The notes under the pieces were generated by a model. It was not told the origin of the DNA and did not search any database. It saw only the letters and a program-made list of their open reading frames with translations. From Hypomesus transpacificus (taxonomy: Eukaryota > Chordata > Actinopteri > Osmeriformes > Osmeridae), in NCBI RefSeq assembly GCF_021917145.1, contig NC_061076.1:84501-148500 (forward strand): a stretch of DNA of 64,000 nt, given 5' to 3'. Shown piece by piece: positions 27,901 to 37,757 of this stretch; positions within the stretch are counted from its first letter, which is position 1; every line of letters starts with the position of its first letter. Made by a program: the position numbers and the translations under genes.

Positions 27901-29586
27901 GACACATACACACACATGACACAGCGACACACACAAAAACACTCCTCATCCAGTTGTTTTTACACTCAAAAGTTCCACCCTGACGACTGAACCTAACCCT
28001 ACTCTGACGAGCGCCACGTTCTGGTGCCAGTGTGCGATTGTGTCGGTGTTGTCGTACCGGAGTTGTTGAGGTTGATGCTGCGCAGGTTGGGGAACAGCCT
28101 CTCCAGGTTGTCTGGAGGTTCCTGGACGGAAGTCAGGCTGTTGTTGGCCAGCACCAGGGTGTCCAGGCCGGGGTACATGGGCCCAAACTTCCTGACCTGT
28201 TGCCAGTCCCGGAGCTGGTTGTCAGTGATCTGCAGCAGGCGCAGGGATGGACAGGGGGTGCTGGACTCGTTCACGCTGTCAAACTCGTTCAGGCACAGGA
28301 AAAGCTCCTCCAGTCTGGAGAACACATGGAGAGAAGACTCACACTGGTGTACAGGTGCACACACACACACACACACACAGGTGCTCACACACAGGTACAC
28401 AAAGGTAGATACACACAGGTACACATCCAGGTGAGGTGAGGCAAGATAACCCTAACCCAGAGGTCAAAGGTGAGCTGACCCAGACCAGAGGTACCCAGAT
28501 CCAGTGGAGCTTTATCACTCTCTGCGGAACGAGGACTGACGGGTGACCTGGTCTTACTCAGGGGTCTGGCGTGTGACAGTGTGCACCGTGTCCCAGGTGA
28601 CACGCGTGTTGATGAGGACAAGGCGACGCACACTAGAGAACACCTCGGCCAGGGTGGGCTGCAGCTCCACCCCGCTCAGGGGGTTCATGCTCAGGTTGAG
28701 GAAGTCCAAGCGGGGGATGTTTGAAACGATCGTCCCAATCTGGCAACCCGGAAGTGACAAGAGACAGATACGAATGAGTGGACCTCAGTCCCTGAAGGAT
28801 GTTGTGTGTTAAAAGGTTAATGACCCATATATGTTAATACTCTAGGTAGTTCAAATACATCTGATTTGAGTGAACAAGCAGTAGCTACAGACTCCTGGGG
28901 CTCTGGAGCCTAGTGAGAACCCAGCTCTGGAGCCCTGGGGCCTAGTGGAACTCACCTCTGGAGCCCTGGAGCCTAGTGGAACTCACCTCTGGAGCCCTGG
29001 AGCCTAGTGGAACTCACCTCTGAAACCCTGGAGCCTAGTGAGAACCCAGCTCTGGAGCCCTGGGGCCTAGTGGAACTCACCTCTGCCCAGTCCTGCAGCT
29101 GGTTGTGGGACAGGTCTAGCTCCACCACATGGGCACAGAAGGCAGCGACCTCCGCCTCGTCTCCAGCCTTGGTGATGCCACAGCCGCTCAGCACCAGCAC
29201 GCTGGGCAGGTTCAGACGGTCTGGGGGGGGCGGGGATTTAAATTTTCTGCTTTTGATCTTTATCTTTTTACCCATCATGCGATTTGTTTTGTTGCTCAAT
29301 TTGTAGTAAAGTAGTCCCCTATTACACATTATGGCCATCATAGTTTATATAATATGTATGATATATATAAAATGATAATGTTTCTAGCCTGTAAAGCAAC
29401 TCTGACATCCACATCCATGTAATGAAGACTTGACCTCTGACCTTTGACAGGCGAGCCCTTGGGGCTGGGCAGCAGGACCACGCCCATCCTGTTGCCACGG
29501 CAATAGGGGAAGTTCTCCGGGCTGTACTTCTCACTGACCACCTGCACGAAGGTACGGCCCTCCTCGTCTTCGCTAGAGGACTCCAT
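24921..29586 (-). CDS. tbcel: tubulin-specific chaperone cofactor E-like protein
   Basis: TBCEL is a cytosolic LRR protein related to tubulin cofactor E; it destabilises tubulin and lacks the CAP-Gly domain. Coding exons on the minus strand: 29586-29442, 29220-29081, 28739-28558, 28314-28058, 27896-27770, 27450-27334, 25269-24921. Phases agree and give 438 residues (human 424). The start [17 protein letters not shown] leads into the family signature [16 protein letters not shown] units follow (for example [45 protein letters not shown]) at about 60-280. A ubiquitin-like domain fills about 340-430, with [16 protein letters not shown]. The ATG at 29586 sits 19 bases below an acceptor (CCTCCCAG), so noncoding 5' exons exist. 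It lies upstream of tecta in the same orientation, as in human. Intron 6 carries a SINE, and a minisatellite copies the exon 2 donor. Confidence 0.95.
27133..27312 (+). mobile_element. tRNA-derived SINE
   Basis: About 180 bp with a tRNA-like head: A-box TGGCTGAGCGGTTAGG and B-box-like GTTTGATTCC. A tRNA-unrelated body follows (CACTTCACCCTACTTGCCTC), then a tail AAGTCGCTCTGGATAAGAGC with CTGCTAAATGACTACATGTA. From memory this tail type is shared with L2-like LINEs of fish. It is inserted in tbcel intron 6. A related copy breaks an odorant receptor at 57183. Confidence 0.85.
28905..29080. repeat. 31-bp minisatellite carrying copies of the tbcel exon 2 donor
   Basis: About five copies of a 31-36 bp unit (CTCTGGAGCCCTGGAGCCTA, GTGGAACTCAC) abut the end of tbcel exon 2 (29081). 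On the minus strand the true donor is GGCAGAG/gtgagttccac. Three further units repeat CCAGAG/gtgagttccac exactly, and two variant units (AGTGAGAACCCAGC) lack it. The repeat thus provides extra 5' splice sites. Confidence 0.85.
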
Positions 29587-32179
29587 GACACCTGGCCGCT
29601 GCTACCTGGGAGGGAGAGGGGGGGGGGAGTGAGAGGGGGGGTGAGAGGGGGGGTGAGCGGAACCTTTGGGTTGTTCCAGTGTGTAAGTGGCCCATGTCAC
29701 ACCTGGAGAGGAGGGGGGCTGTACCTGGAGAAGAGTACCTGGGCCTGGGGGCTGGTGGATGGCTGTGCCAGGGCCTAACACAGCAGGGCTCATGCAGCTG
29801 AAAGAGAGAGAACATGTCACATGACTGACTCCTGTTACCCCTATCCTTTGTGACATCTTACGTTCAATTAAGTCACAATGACCTAGACAGAAGGAAGACG
29901 GAATCAAAGACTATAGTTACATTATAGTATAAAATACAAGCTCATCATAACTGAATGGGGGTTGGGGGGCTATGTAGGCCACATCTTCCTGAGAGAACAA
30001 CCATTCTCTCAGGGTGTAGATTTAAGAAGAGAATAATACGGGGCCTGTAGTTGGCAGCAATGACTGTTCAGCTGTCTGAGACTCGTCTCTTTTCGTATCA
30101 GGTTGCTGTTGTCTGTCCCACAACCATCTTCACTTATCTCTAGCGCTTATGTTCAAAGACCCAAATGAGATCTGTCGAGATCAGGTGTGAATACCTGTCA
30201 AACATGCTCTGACATCAGAGAGCTAAGTATTTGAACTGATACACATGGGGTAAAAAGGGCCGATTTTCCTTCCGCAGTCGTAGATATCGTTCTCTGAGGA
30301 GGATCGCTGGTCTGGTACAGGTGCATTGGCTAACCATTCCCCGAGAAATACGTTCACGCTTATATCAATCGTGAACTTTCAGTGCTGCGCACGCACCTGT
30401 CAACAATTGGGAAGATGTGTGTGAGATCGTCGTTGATTGCGTAACTTGGCTACAAAACATTCGCTGTAAATTAAGAAAGGTGGGGGAGGTGTGTTCAGGA
30501 CACAGCTGCCATGACAACTATGTTTATTGCGGTGCAACCGTGCGTTTACGGGGCATAAAGGTTACTTACGAGTGATAGTTCAACATTCTGTATTCGGTAA
30601 TGCAATGATGTAGGGTAACAGTGAATGGTTTGGCCAGAGATGCATCCGTCAACAAGAATGAGGAGATTGTGGATCAAAAGACAATATTGAGTGAGTTCAA
30701 TAACCTTCAATAACCTAAAATCCACGGCTTGGTACGTCAAATCACTTTGCCAGATTACCAAACGCGATTAAATTAAATATAAACTACAAAAGTAATTTTG
30801 TAAAAATGACAAAAGCCAGAAATTGCCAATGGGACTGACATAACAGGTTGTCGACACTATTATAACGCTCCTGTTTTTTTTTTAACGTTACACTATTGTT
30901 TTTTAAACGTTACACTTCTGGTAGCTTTCCTGGGACTATTTAAGTTAGACTATTATTTGGGTCCTTTCAGAACAAAGTGTGCATTCGAAATATACGGTGA
31001 ATGGCATTCAATATGTGCGCAGTCAAATACTCTTGGTTTACTTACCGTCTGCACACGGGAGTCGAGACAGCACTTTAAAATATCTGTTATTGTTGTTTGG
31101 TTAGGTGAAATAAGACCCTCCCCTTTGACTAGGAAGTGACGTTTTTCAACAGACAAGTCCATCAAGATCTTAAACAAAAACATTGTATAACACATTTCCG
31201 CCCACCAATGTGAAGCATACATTCAATAGCTGCATATGCACAAAGCATGCGTTTATAATTCAGACATTCATCAGGCGTTATTAAGTTATGGACTATTAAT
31301 AAGGCTTGAGATCATGTTTATCACCAGTTGAAGATTGGAGCACTAATTTTTTCTGTTTTGGTACACATCTATTTGTCAGCTCCAACACTAAATTGCATTA
31401 TTGAGGCAGAACCATTGACAGAATGTAGTCCTCTCTTATAAACACCATAGACTTCCTCTGTTGGCCGTAGGTAGTACTGCTTCTCTTGACCATGGACGTA
31501 TCATTGTTATTATTCTCCCAAAAAAATCATAGATAGCATTTAGTCTTAAGTCAGTCTAGTCTGGTATTAAACTGACATGTGTTGGTAACGTCTTTCTAGG
31601 TGAAACGGGTTTGGATGCAATGAATTACACTTATTTCCGGATATAAATTGCCGTTGTTAAAACATTTTATAATTATGTGGCTGTTTATGTGTGGTTCAAA
31701 TCCTCCTACATAGCTCTTGTTCACAGTACGTGCTTGAGGATGCACCCATGAGATTCTTCATGTATGTGTAATTTAATATTCAGGCGTAACATTTACAAGC
31801 GGCAGGTAAGTAAGTGCAACAGTTTTTCTTTTGTTAGATTTTTTTGTCGGTTTATCTGAGGTAATGCGCCACCGGCCGCACACTCCCGATCCTGAACAGT
31901 AGGGAGCGGTGATGCGCTTCAAAAACGTTGGTTGCAATCTGCCAAAACCTCAACATGAGAAGAAGATTGCCACTGGTTATGGTAAGTGGCCAGTGAAGGA
32001 CGTGGACAGCTGCTAGCTTTGTTGAACTCGTATGAGATCCCTTCTAATTTACCTTCACATTGAGTGTCGCTTGTTAACATAAGGTTAACGAACTGTTGAT
32101 TGGTGGTCTAAATCACATTCGCCTTTTCTCAATGACAACACTTCATCGCATTCTCCTGCCAGCTACTTAAGACATTTCA
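29587..32179. promoter_or_regulatory. tbcel 5' noncoding exons and shared tbcel/foxred1 upstream region
   Basis: The tbcel (minus) and foxred1 (plus) start codons lie 2.6 kb apart, head to head. On the minus strand strong donors end possible tbcel noncoding exons at 31046 (GACG/gtaagt) and 30570 (ACTC/gtaagt). A further candidate exon lies at about 29799-29747 (acceptor CTTTCAG), and the start exon has its acceptor near 29606. On the plus side the foxred1 start codon is preceded by AT-rich DNA without a TATA box. No coding exon is seen in the interval. The arrangement suggests separate or shared promoters between about 31.0 and 32.1 kb. Confidence 0.4.
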
Positions 32180-35100
32180 ATGTGGCGAAGACTGTGCCTG
32201 ACAGCACGGGCGACTCACAAGAATCATGTATGCTCGCTGTTGATTCCGTGTGACACGCGACTGTGCGCCGCAGTCTGTAGCAACTTCAGCACAGGTAGAC
32301 CCCTCCACAATGACATTTTCAAAGGTAGGTGAACAAAAAAACTAATCATCCACTGCTACAGCTTTGATAGTAAACTCCACTCTTACCCAGTCTTAACCCC
32401 ACTCTTATTCATTATGTAGTCATTGAATTTAAATGTGCTGTTACCTGTCCAAAGTTCAGTTGCAAAAAGTCAAAAAAATTATCCATTTGCCAGGTATTTC
32501 TTATGATTGTTGGCACGGATTCTTGTAGATGATTTAGATCAGTGATTTCCTCACATAACAGGCTGTTTGACCTGAGTAGTTTAGAAGGAGAGCAACGAGC
32601 CTGAGATACAAGGATGGAGAGGGAGACTCGACCCCAGGTTTCGATTAGTCTACCTATGGATCTCAACCCTGGTCTTCATGCCCCCCTGTCCTGCATGTTC
32701 TAGATGTTTCCTTCCTCCTAACACACTAGATTCTAATGAATGGGTCGACCCAGGGATCGAGAGGCTGCTCTAATCACACAGTTTTCTTCTGGCGTTCAGA
32801 GGTGGAGTCCCAGTTCAAAGCGTTCAGGCAGAAGGCGTCCGATGCCCTGCCCGGCAGTGACTGGAGTCCGTTTGAGAAGAACGCCTCTCTGCCCCCGGAG
32901 AGGGCAGACATCGTGGTGGTGGGTGGAGGCGTGGTGGGCTGGTCCATAGCCTACTGGCTGAAGAAGAAGGAGCGTATCAGGGACGGGGTGCGGGTGGTGG
33001 TGGTGGAGAAGGATCCCACGGTGAGTTGCTCCTTCGGGATGTTCCTCAAACACAGCCCAGAGACACTTCCTGTCTCTCACCTTCAAACACAGCCCAGAGA
33101 CACTTCCTGTCTACCTCACCCTCAAACACAGCCCAGAGACACTTCCTGTCTACCTCACCCTCAAACACAGCCCAGAGACACTTCCTGTCTACCTCACCCT
33201 CAAACACAGCCCAGAGACACTTCCTGTCTACCTCACTGTCACACTACACTTAATGATATTAGTAATATTAAGTGTCTCGATTAATGCGTATAGTATCTGT
33301 GAAGCTTAGGCAGTTTTGATCGCACACGTCACTTCAGACCAGCATTTACAAAGGAAGAAGAAACTGATCCAGGTGTGACAGGAGGCCTGATCCAGGTGTG
33401 ACAGATCTGGTCCAGATGTGACAGGAGGCCTGGTCCAGGTGTGACAGATCTGGTCCAGATGTGACAGGAGGCCTGGTCCAGGTGTGACAGGAGGCCTGGT
33501 CCAGGTGTGACAGATCTGGTCCAGATGTGACAGGAGGCCTGGTCCAGGTGTGACAGGAGGCCTGGTCCAGGTGTGACAGGAGGCCTGGTCAGTTCTAATG
33601 TGGTGGTTCTTCCTCCTCTTCCTCCCAGTATGCCCAGGCCTCCAGTGTGCTGTCTGCTGGGGGCATCCGTCAGCAGTTCTCCCTGCCAGAGAACATCCAG
33701 CTGTCCCTGGCCTCCGCGGACTTCATGAGGAACATCAACGTAGGTCCACCACAGGGAACTAGAACCAGGCCAGATTAGACCCAGGCAAGGCCTGACTGGA
33801 ACCAGGCCCGACTAGACCCAGGCCAGACTAGAAACTAGATACATAATAAACTAGATACACAAGTCTAAAGTGAGTTAAAGTAAAGAGTTAGTGTTAGAGT
33901 TATTGCCAAGCAACGTTTACGTCAATGTAGGTCAATGGTTGTTTATAACTGAACAAATACTGACTCTTGAGCATTTGGTTTGGGTTTGTTTGTTTTGAAC
34001 TCCAGGAACATCTGAGTGTTATGAATGAAGACCCAGTGGACCTTCAGTTCAACCACTCTGGTTACCTTTTCCTGGCCAGCGAGAAAGTGGCCCACATCAT
34101 GGAGGAAAACTACAAAACTCAGAGGTGCTCTGCTGTTGACTACGTTTCCCAGGGTTTCTCAGCACAGCCGACACCACCCACTCATACCCTGTCTTTGTAC
34201 ACTTAAATGGTACCGGTAACCCCCTAATCCCTATACCCCTAACCCCTGTACCCCTGCATCTTGTACCCCTGACCTCTTAACCCTGGCTCTGTGCTTCAGG
34301 GAAGCGGGGGCCAAGGTCTCCCTGTTGTCCCAGGCACAGCTGAAGGACAGGTTTCCATGGATCAACACTGAGGGAGTGGTGCTAGCCTCCTACGGTAACT
34401 AGGCGTGCCTAACAACCACATTCATAACCTTTTGTTAGCTAAACTTCTAGTCTTTTAGTCATACTTCTGTTTATGTATTACCACAGGGCTGGAAAACGAA
34501 GGCTGGTTTGATCCCTGGACTCTGCTGAATGCGTTCAGGCGCAAGGCCATGTCCATGGGGGTGTACCAGTGCTTTGGAGAAGTTACAGGTAGGACACACG
34601 CATAATAACATCGCATTTATCAACATAGTCAGTGGTTCACAGTTCTTGCCAGGATGAGCATCTTGAGTTAATGGTTATCTTGACCCATCAAAATGAGTGA
34701 CTTAACTTGTATTTATCATCTGCTGAAGGTTTCAAGTACGTCTCGAATGCCATGACAACTCAGGATGGTGAAGTGGTGGATTTCAAAAGGATCAAACATG
34801 TTAACGTAAGTATTATTGATGGGTGGAGTAGTAGTGATATGGAAGTTTCTGGTTTAAGGGATGTGGGTTATGGTGGTAAGGAGGTTTACACTATAATATT
34901 AATAATATTACATTTGTTTCAAATGACTGTGCTACTCGAAAATACGTTAACACGACAAAAATGGCAAAACGTTGTTTTTATCTTGCGGATATTTGCATGG
35001 AGCTCTGTGTTTGTGCCCATGCCGCAGGTTCAGATGCCCAACAGTCTAGAGTATCAGCCGGTGGAGTGTGCCATCGTGGTGAACGCGGCCGGCGCCTACT

Positions 35101-36486
35101 CCGGCAGGGTGGCAGAGATGATTGGCATTGGCGCCGGGGCGAAGGACACCTGGGCCGGCATCCATCTGCCTGTGGAGCCCAGGAAGAGGTGGCTAACGCT
35201 ATTTGCTATCTGCTGTCTCTCGCTAACGCTACCTGCGGTCTCTCTAATGCTAACTGCTGTCTCTGCTAACGCTATATGCTGTTTTCCTGCTCTTCCTATT
35301 ACTATTTTCTTGCTTATCCTATTTTCTTTTTAACAAACCTTTTTTTTCAAACATGTTTTCAACCTTTCAAAAAAAATCTCCCTTTTCGAGAGAAAAAACA
35401 AAGTAAAAACCTTTTTTCAAAAATCTTTTTATAATCGTTCCCCACACACAGGAAAACTAAGGAGGCTAAAACGGAGTAAAGCAGATTATTTTTCTTTCAA
35501 CCTTTGCAGGTTTATCTATGTGGTCCACTGTCCAGACGGACCGGGCCTAGACACTCCTTTCCTGATCGACTACTCTGGAGTTTACTTCAGACGGGAGGGC
35601 CTGGGCGGGAACTACATCGCTGGGACATCTCCCGAGGAGGTCTGGATCTCACAGCCTTTTACTATCACGTCTGGAGTCCGTTTGGCTCCTGAAACCACAG
35701 TCAGAGCTGTCTGTATCGTCCAAATGCCTTCTCTGACTACTCATGTTTGGATGGTTTTCGGGCTGTTTTTCATGCTGAATTAAGGCCCTATTCTAACCCA
35801 GGCTGCTGCAATAAGGCCTCAGCCTACATGGTACACACACTTATCCTGTAAACTAACAGGGTGTCCCCATGTGTAGATGTTGAAGATCTAAATGTGTTTC
35901 CAGGCTGAGGAACCAGATACCAGTAACCTGGAGGTGGACCACAAGTTCTTCCAGGACAAGATCTGGCCTCATCTGGCCAATCGTGTTCCAGCCTTTGAAT
36001 GCTTGAAGGTATGAGGAGTACAAGATGACCGATTCTAAAACGATTGCATTTCAAAATGTTGTCATCTGCTGTTGAAATGTTGTAATCTCTCCTTTCTCCG
36101 GTCGTCGTCCCCACCCACTCCCTTTCTCCTGTATCTCCCCTCTTTCTGGTCAACCCACCCATGTCTTCCCCAACCCCCTTCCCCCCCCTTCCGGTCTGTC
36201 CTCCCCCCCTCCGGTCTGTCCTCCCCCTCAGGTCACAAGCGCGTGGGCTGGTTTCTACGACTACAACACGTTCGACCAGAACGCCATCCTGGGCATGCAC
36301 CCGCTGGTGAGCAACATGCTGTTTGCCACGGGCTTCAGCGGCCACGGCCTGCAGCACTCCCCCGCCGTGGGCCGGGCCGTGGCCGAGATCATCTTGGACG
36401 GAGAGTTCCGGACCCTGGACCTGAAGGCCCTGGGGTTCAAACGCATCCTGGCCCAGGAGCCCATGCTGGAGAGGAACATCGTCTGA
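32180..36486 (+). CDS. foxred1: FAD-dependent oxidoreductase domain-containing protein 1
   Basis: FOXRED1 is a mitochondrial FAD protein of the D-amino-acid-oxidase fold, needed for assembly of respiratory complex I. Coding exons: 32180-32324, 32800-33020, 33629-33739, 34006-34124, 34300-34394, 34487-34588, 34729-34805, 35028-35188, 35510-35639, 35904-36008, 36232-36486. Phases agree and give 506 residues (human 486). Exon 1 encodes [17 protein letters not shown], an Arg-rich, acid-free start typical of a mitochondrial presequence. The dinucleotide motif [15 protein letters not shown] covers about 87-101. Other family marks are [59 protein letters not shown] and [14 protein letters not shown], with [11 protein letters not shown] near the C-terminus. 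The donor of exon 9 (GAG/gtctgg) is weak but is supported by phase. Introns 2 hold minisatellites. The gene ends tail to tail with cry5, 1.27 kb away. Confidence 0.96.
32655..32750. mobile_element. fragment of the hAT-like foldback element
   Basis: GGATCTCAACCCTGGTCTTC, then CTGTCCTGCATGTTCTAGAT and AACACACTAGATTCTAATGA match one arm of the element at 4875-5088. Only about half is present and the ends are decayed. It lies 50 bp upstream of foxred1 exon 2. Confidence 0.65.
33045..33233. repeat. 40-bp minisatellite in foxred1 intron 2
   Basis: About five copies of a 40-bp unit (CAAACACAGCCCAGAGACAC, TTCCTGTCTACCTCACCCT) begin about 25 bp beyond the exon 2 donor. Later copies are nearly identical, so the expansion looks recent. 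Confidence 0.9.
33365..33592. repeat. AGGCCTGGTCCAGGTGTGACAG minisatellite in foxred1 intron 2
   Basis: About ten copies of a 20-22 bp unit in two alternating forms (GGAGGCCTGGTCCAGGTGTG and ATCTGGTCCAGATGTG) form a higher-order repeat that ends about 35 bp before the exon 3 acceptor at 33628. Confidence 0.85.
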
Positions 36487-36494
36487 GAGGGTGG

Positions 36495-36695
36495 GTGGAT
36501 GGACTGGAGCCCTCCTGGTCTCTGGTGGGGTTCAAGGACTGGAGCCCTCCTGGTCTCTGGTGGGGTTCAAGGACTGGAGCCCTCCTCCTCTCTGGTGGGG
36601 TTCAAGGACTAGAGCCCTCCTCCTCTCTGGTGGGGTTCAAGGACTGGAGCCCTCCTCCTCTCTGGTGGGGTTCAAGGACTGGAGCCCTCCTCCCC
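36495..36695. repeat. 40-bp tandem repeat directly behind the foxred1 stop codon
   Basis: Five copies of a 40-bp unit (ACTGGAGCCCTCCTCCTCTC, TGGTGGGGTTCAAGG) start about 10 bp after the foxred1 stop codon, so they should lie in the 3' UTR. Copies differ by only one or two bases. Confidence 0.9.
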
Positions 36696-36699
36696 TCTC

Positions 36700-37600
36700 C
36701 AACATGCAGCTCATCCAGCTAGAGTAGATAGCTGGGTCGGACTGGCCTTCGGGAGAGTCGGGAGATTTCACAAACGGCCGCGGCATGATTAAAAAAAAAA
36801 TAAATAAATAATAACACTGTTGTGGGCCGGTCTGCGTTTCAAAGTCCCGGGCCGTTTTTCAGTCCCAGTCCAGACCTCATAGGTAGTGTAGATATATATG
36901 TATGACACCTACACCTTTTTCATTATATATTCAACATTATATATTTATATATATATATATATATACACACACAGTACTGTGCATAAGTCTTGGGCACCCA
37001 AGATGTTTTACACAAATAATGTCTCATACTGTATTTCTTCAATGAAATGCTACAGCTTTTCTTGAATTACATGTTTCGATGAGGGCGGTGTGTACACAAA
37101 GGCAGCTTTTATTATTAATATTTCATTTGTAGTTAAGAACAACACCGGAATTGCGCAAAACAGTTTATTAATTAGTAGGTGACATCTCTGGTGTCTCGTC
37201 GGTGAGGAGGCAGATGAGGATACTTATAGTGATGCTGAAAGTTTTGTACCGTACCTATTTGTAGTAAAAATACATTAGAATTATAGTAAATCAAAATTAT
37301 TATTATTTTTTTAAGTATCAGATTTGAATGCAACATTTAATCAAATAAATATGTAATCTAAAAAAATATAGTTGTGCAGCAGTATAAAAGTGCAATTTTG
37401 CTAAACCTTTTGTAAAAAAAAAAAAAATCTTTATTTCTTAAAGCATTTTTCTTTAACTTTTTTTTTTATTGTTATTGTGCCTAAGATATATATATATATC
37501 ACATTTTATATTTTATATGATACATGCTTCGAATCATGCTTCGAATCATGTTAAAAAGAAAAAATACTTTTCAAAAATGAGTTTCCAGTATAACAAAGGA
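36700..37600. other. intergenic DNA between convergent foxred1 and cry5
   Basis: No coding exon is seen. It contains a short (AT)n/(CA)n microsatellite (about 36948-36972), several poly(A) and poly(T) runs, and AT-rich sequence. A TTTATT at 37610-37615 just outside the right border gives AATAAA on the minus strand and is a candidate poly(A) signal for cry5. AATAAATAAATAATA near 36797 could serve foxred1. Confidence 0.5.
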
Positions 37601-37757
37601 CGCGTCCTGTTTATTTTTGTGTGAATAACACATACATGTAGAAATCCACCACCTTGTTCTACAACGCAATGACAGACAAGTAGCAGGTGGGGTAAATGGA
37701 AGAGGATGTGTATCATACAGACAAGTAAACACAGATACAAAAAACATAATATTCATC

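Noticed and set aside
36700-37600. An additional small gene between foxred1 and cry5
   Set aside because: Only short AT-rich frames without splice signals or recognisable motifs.
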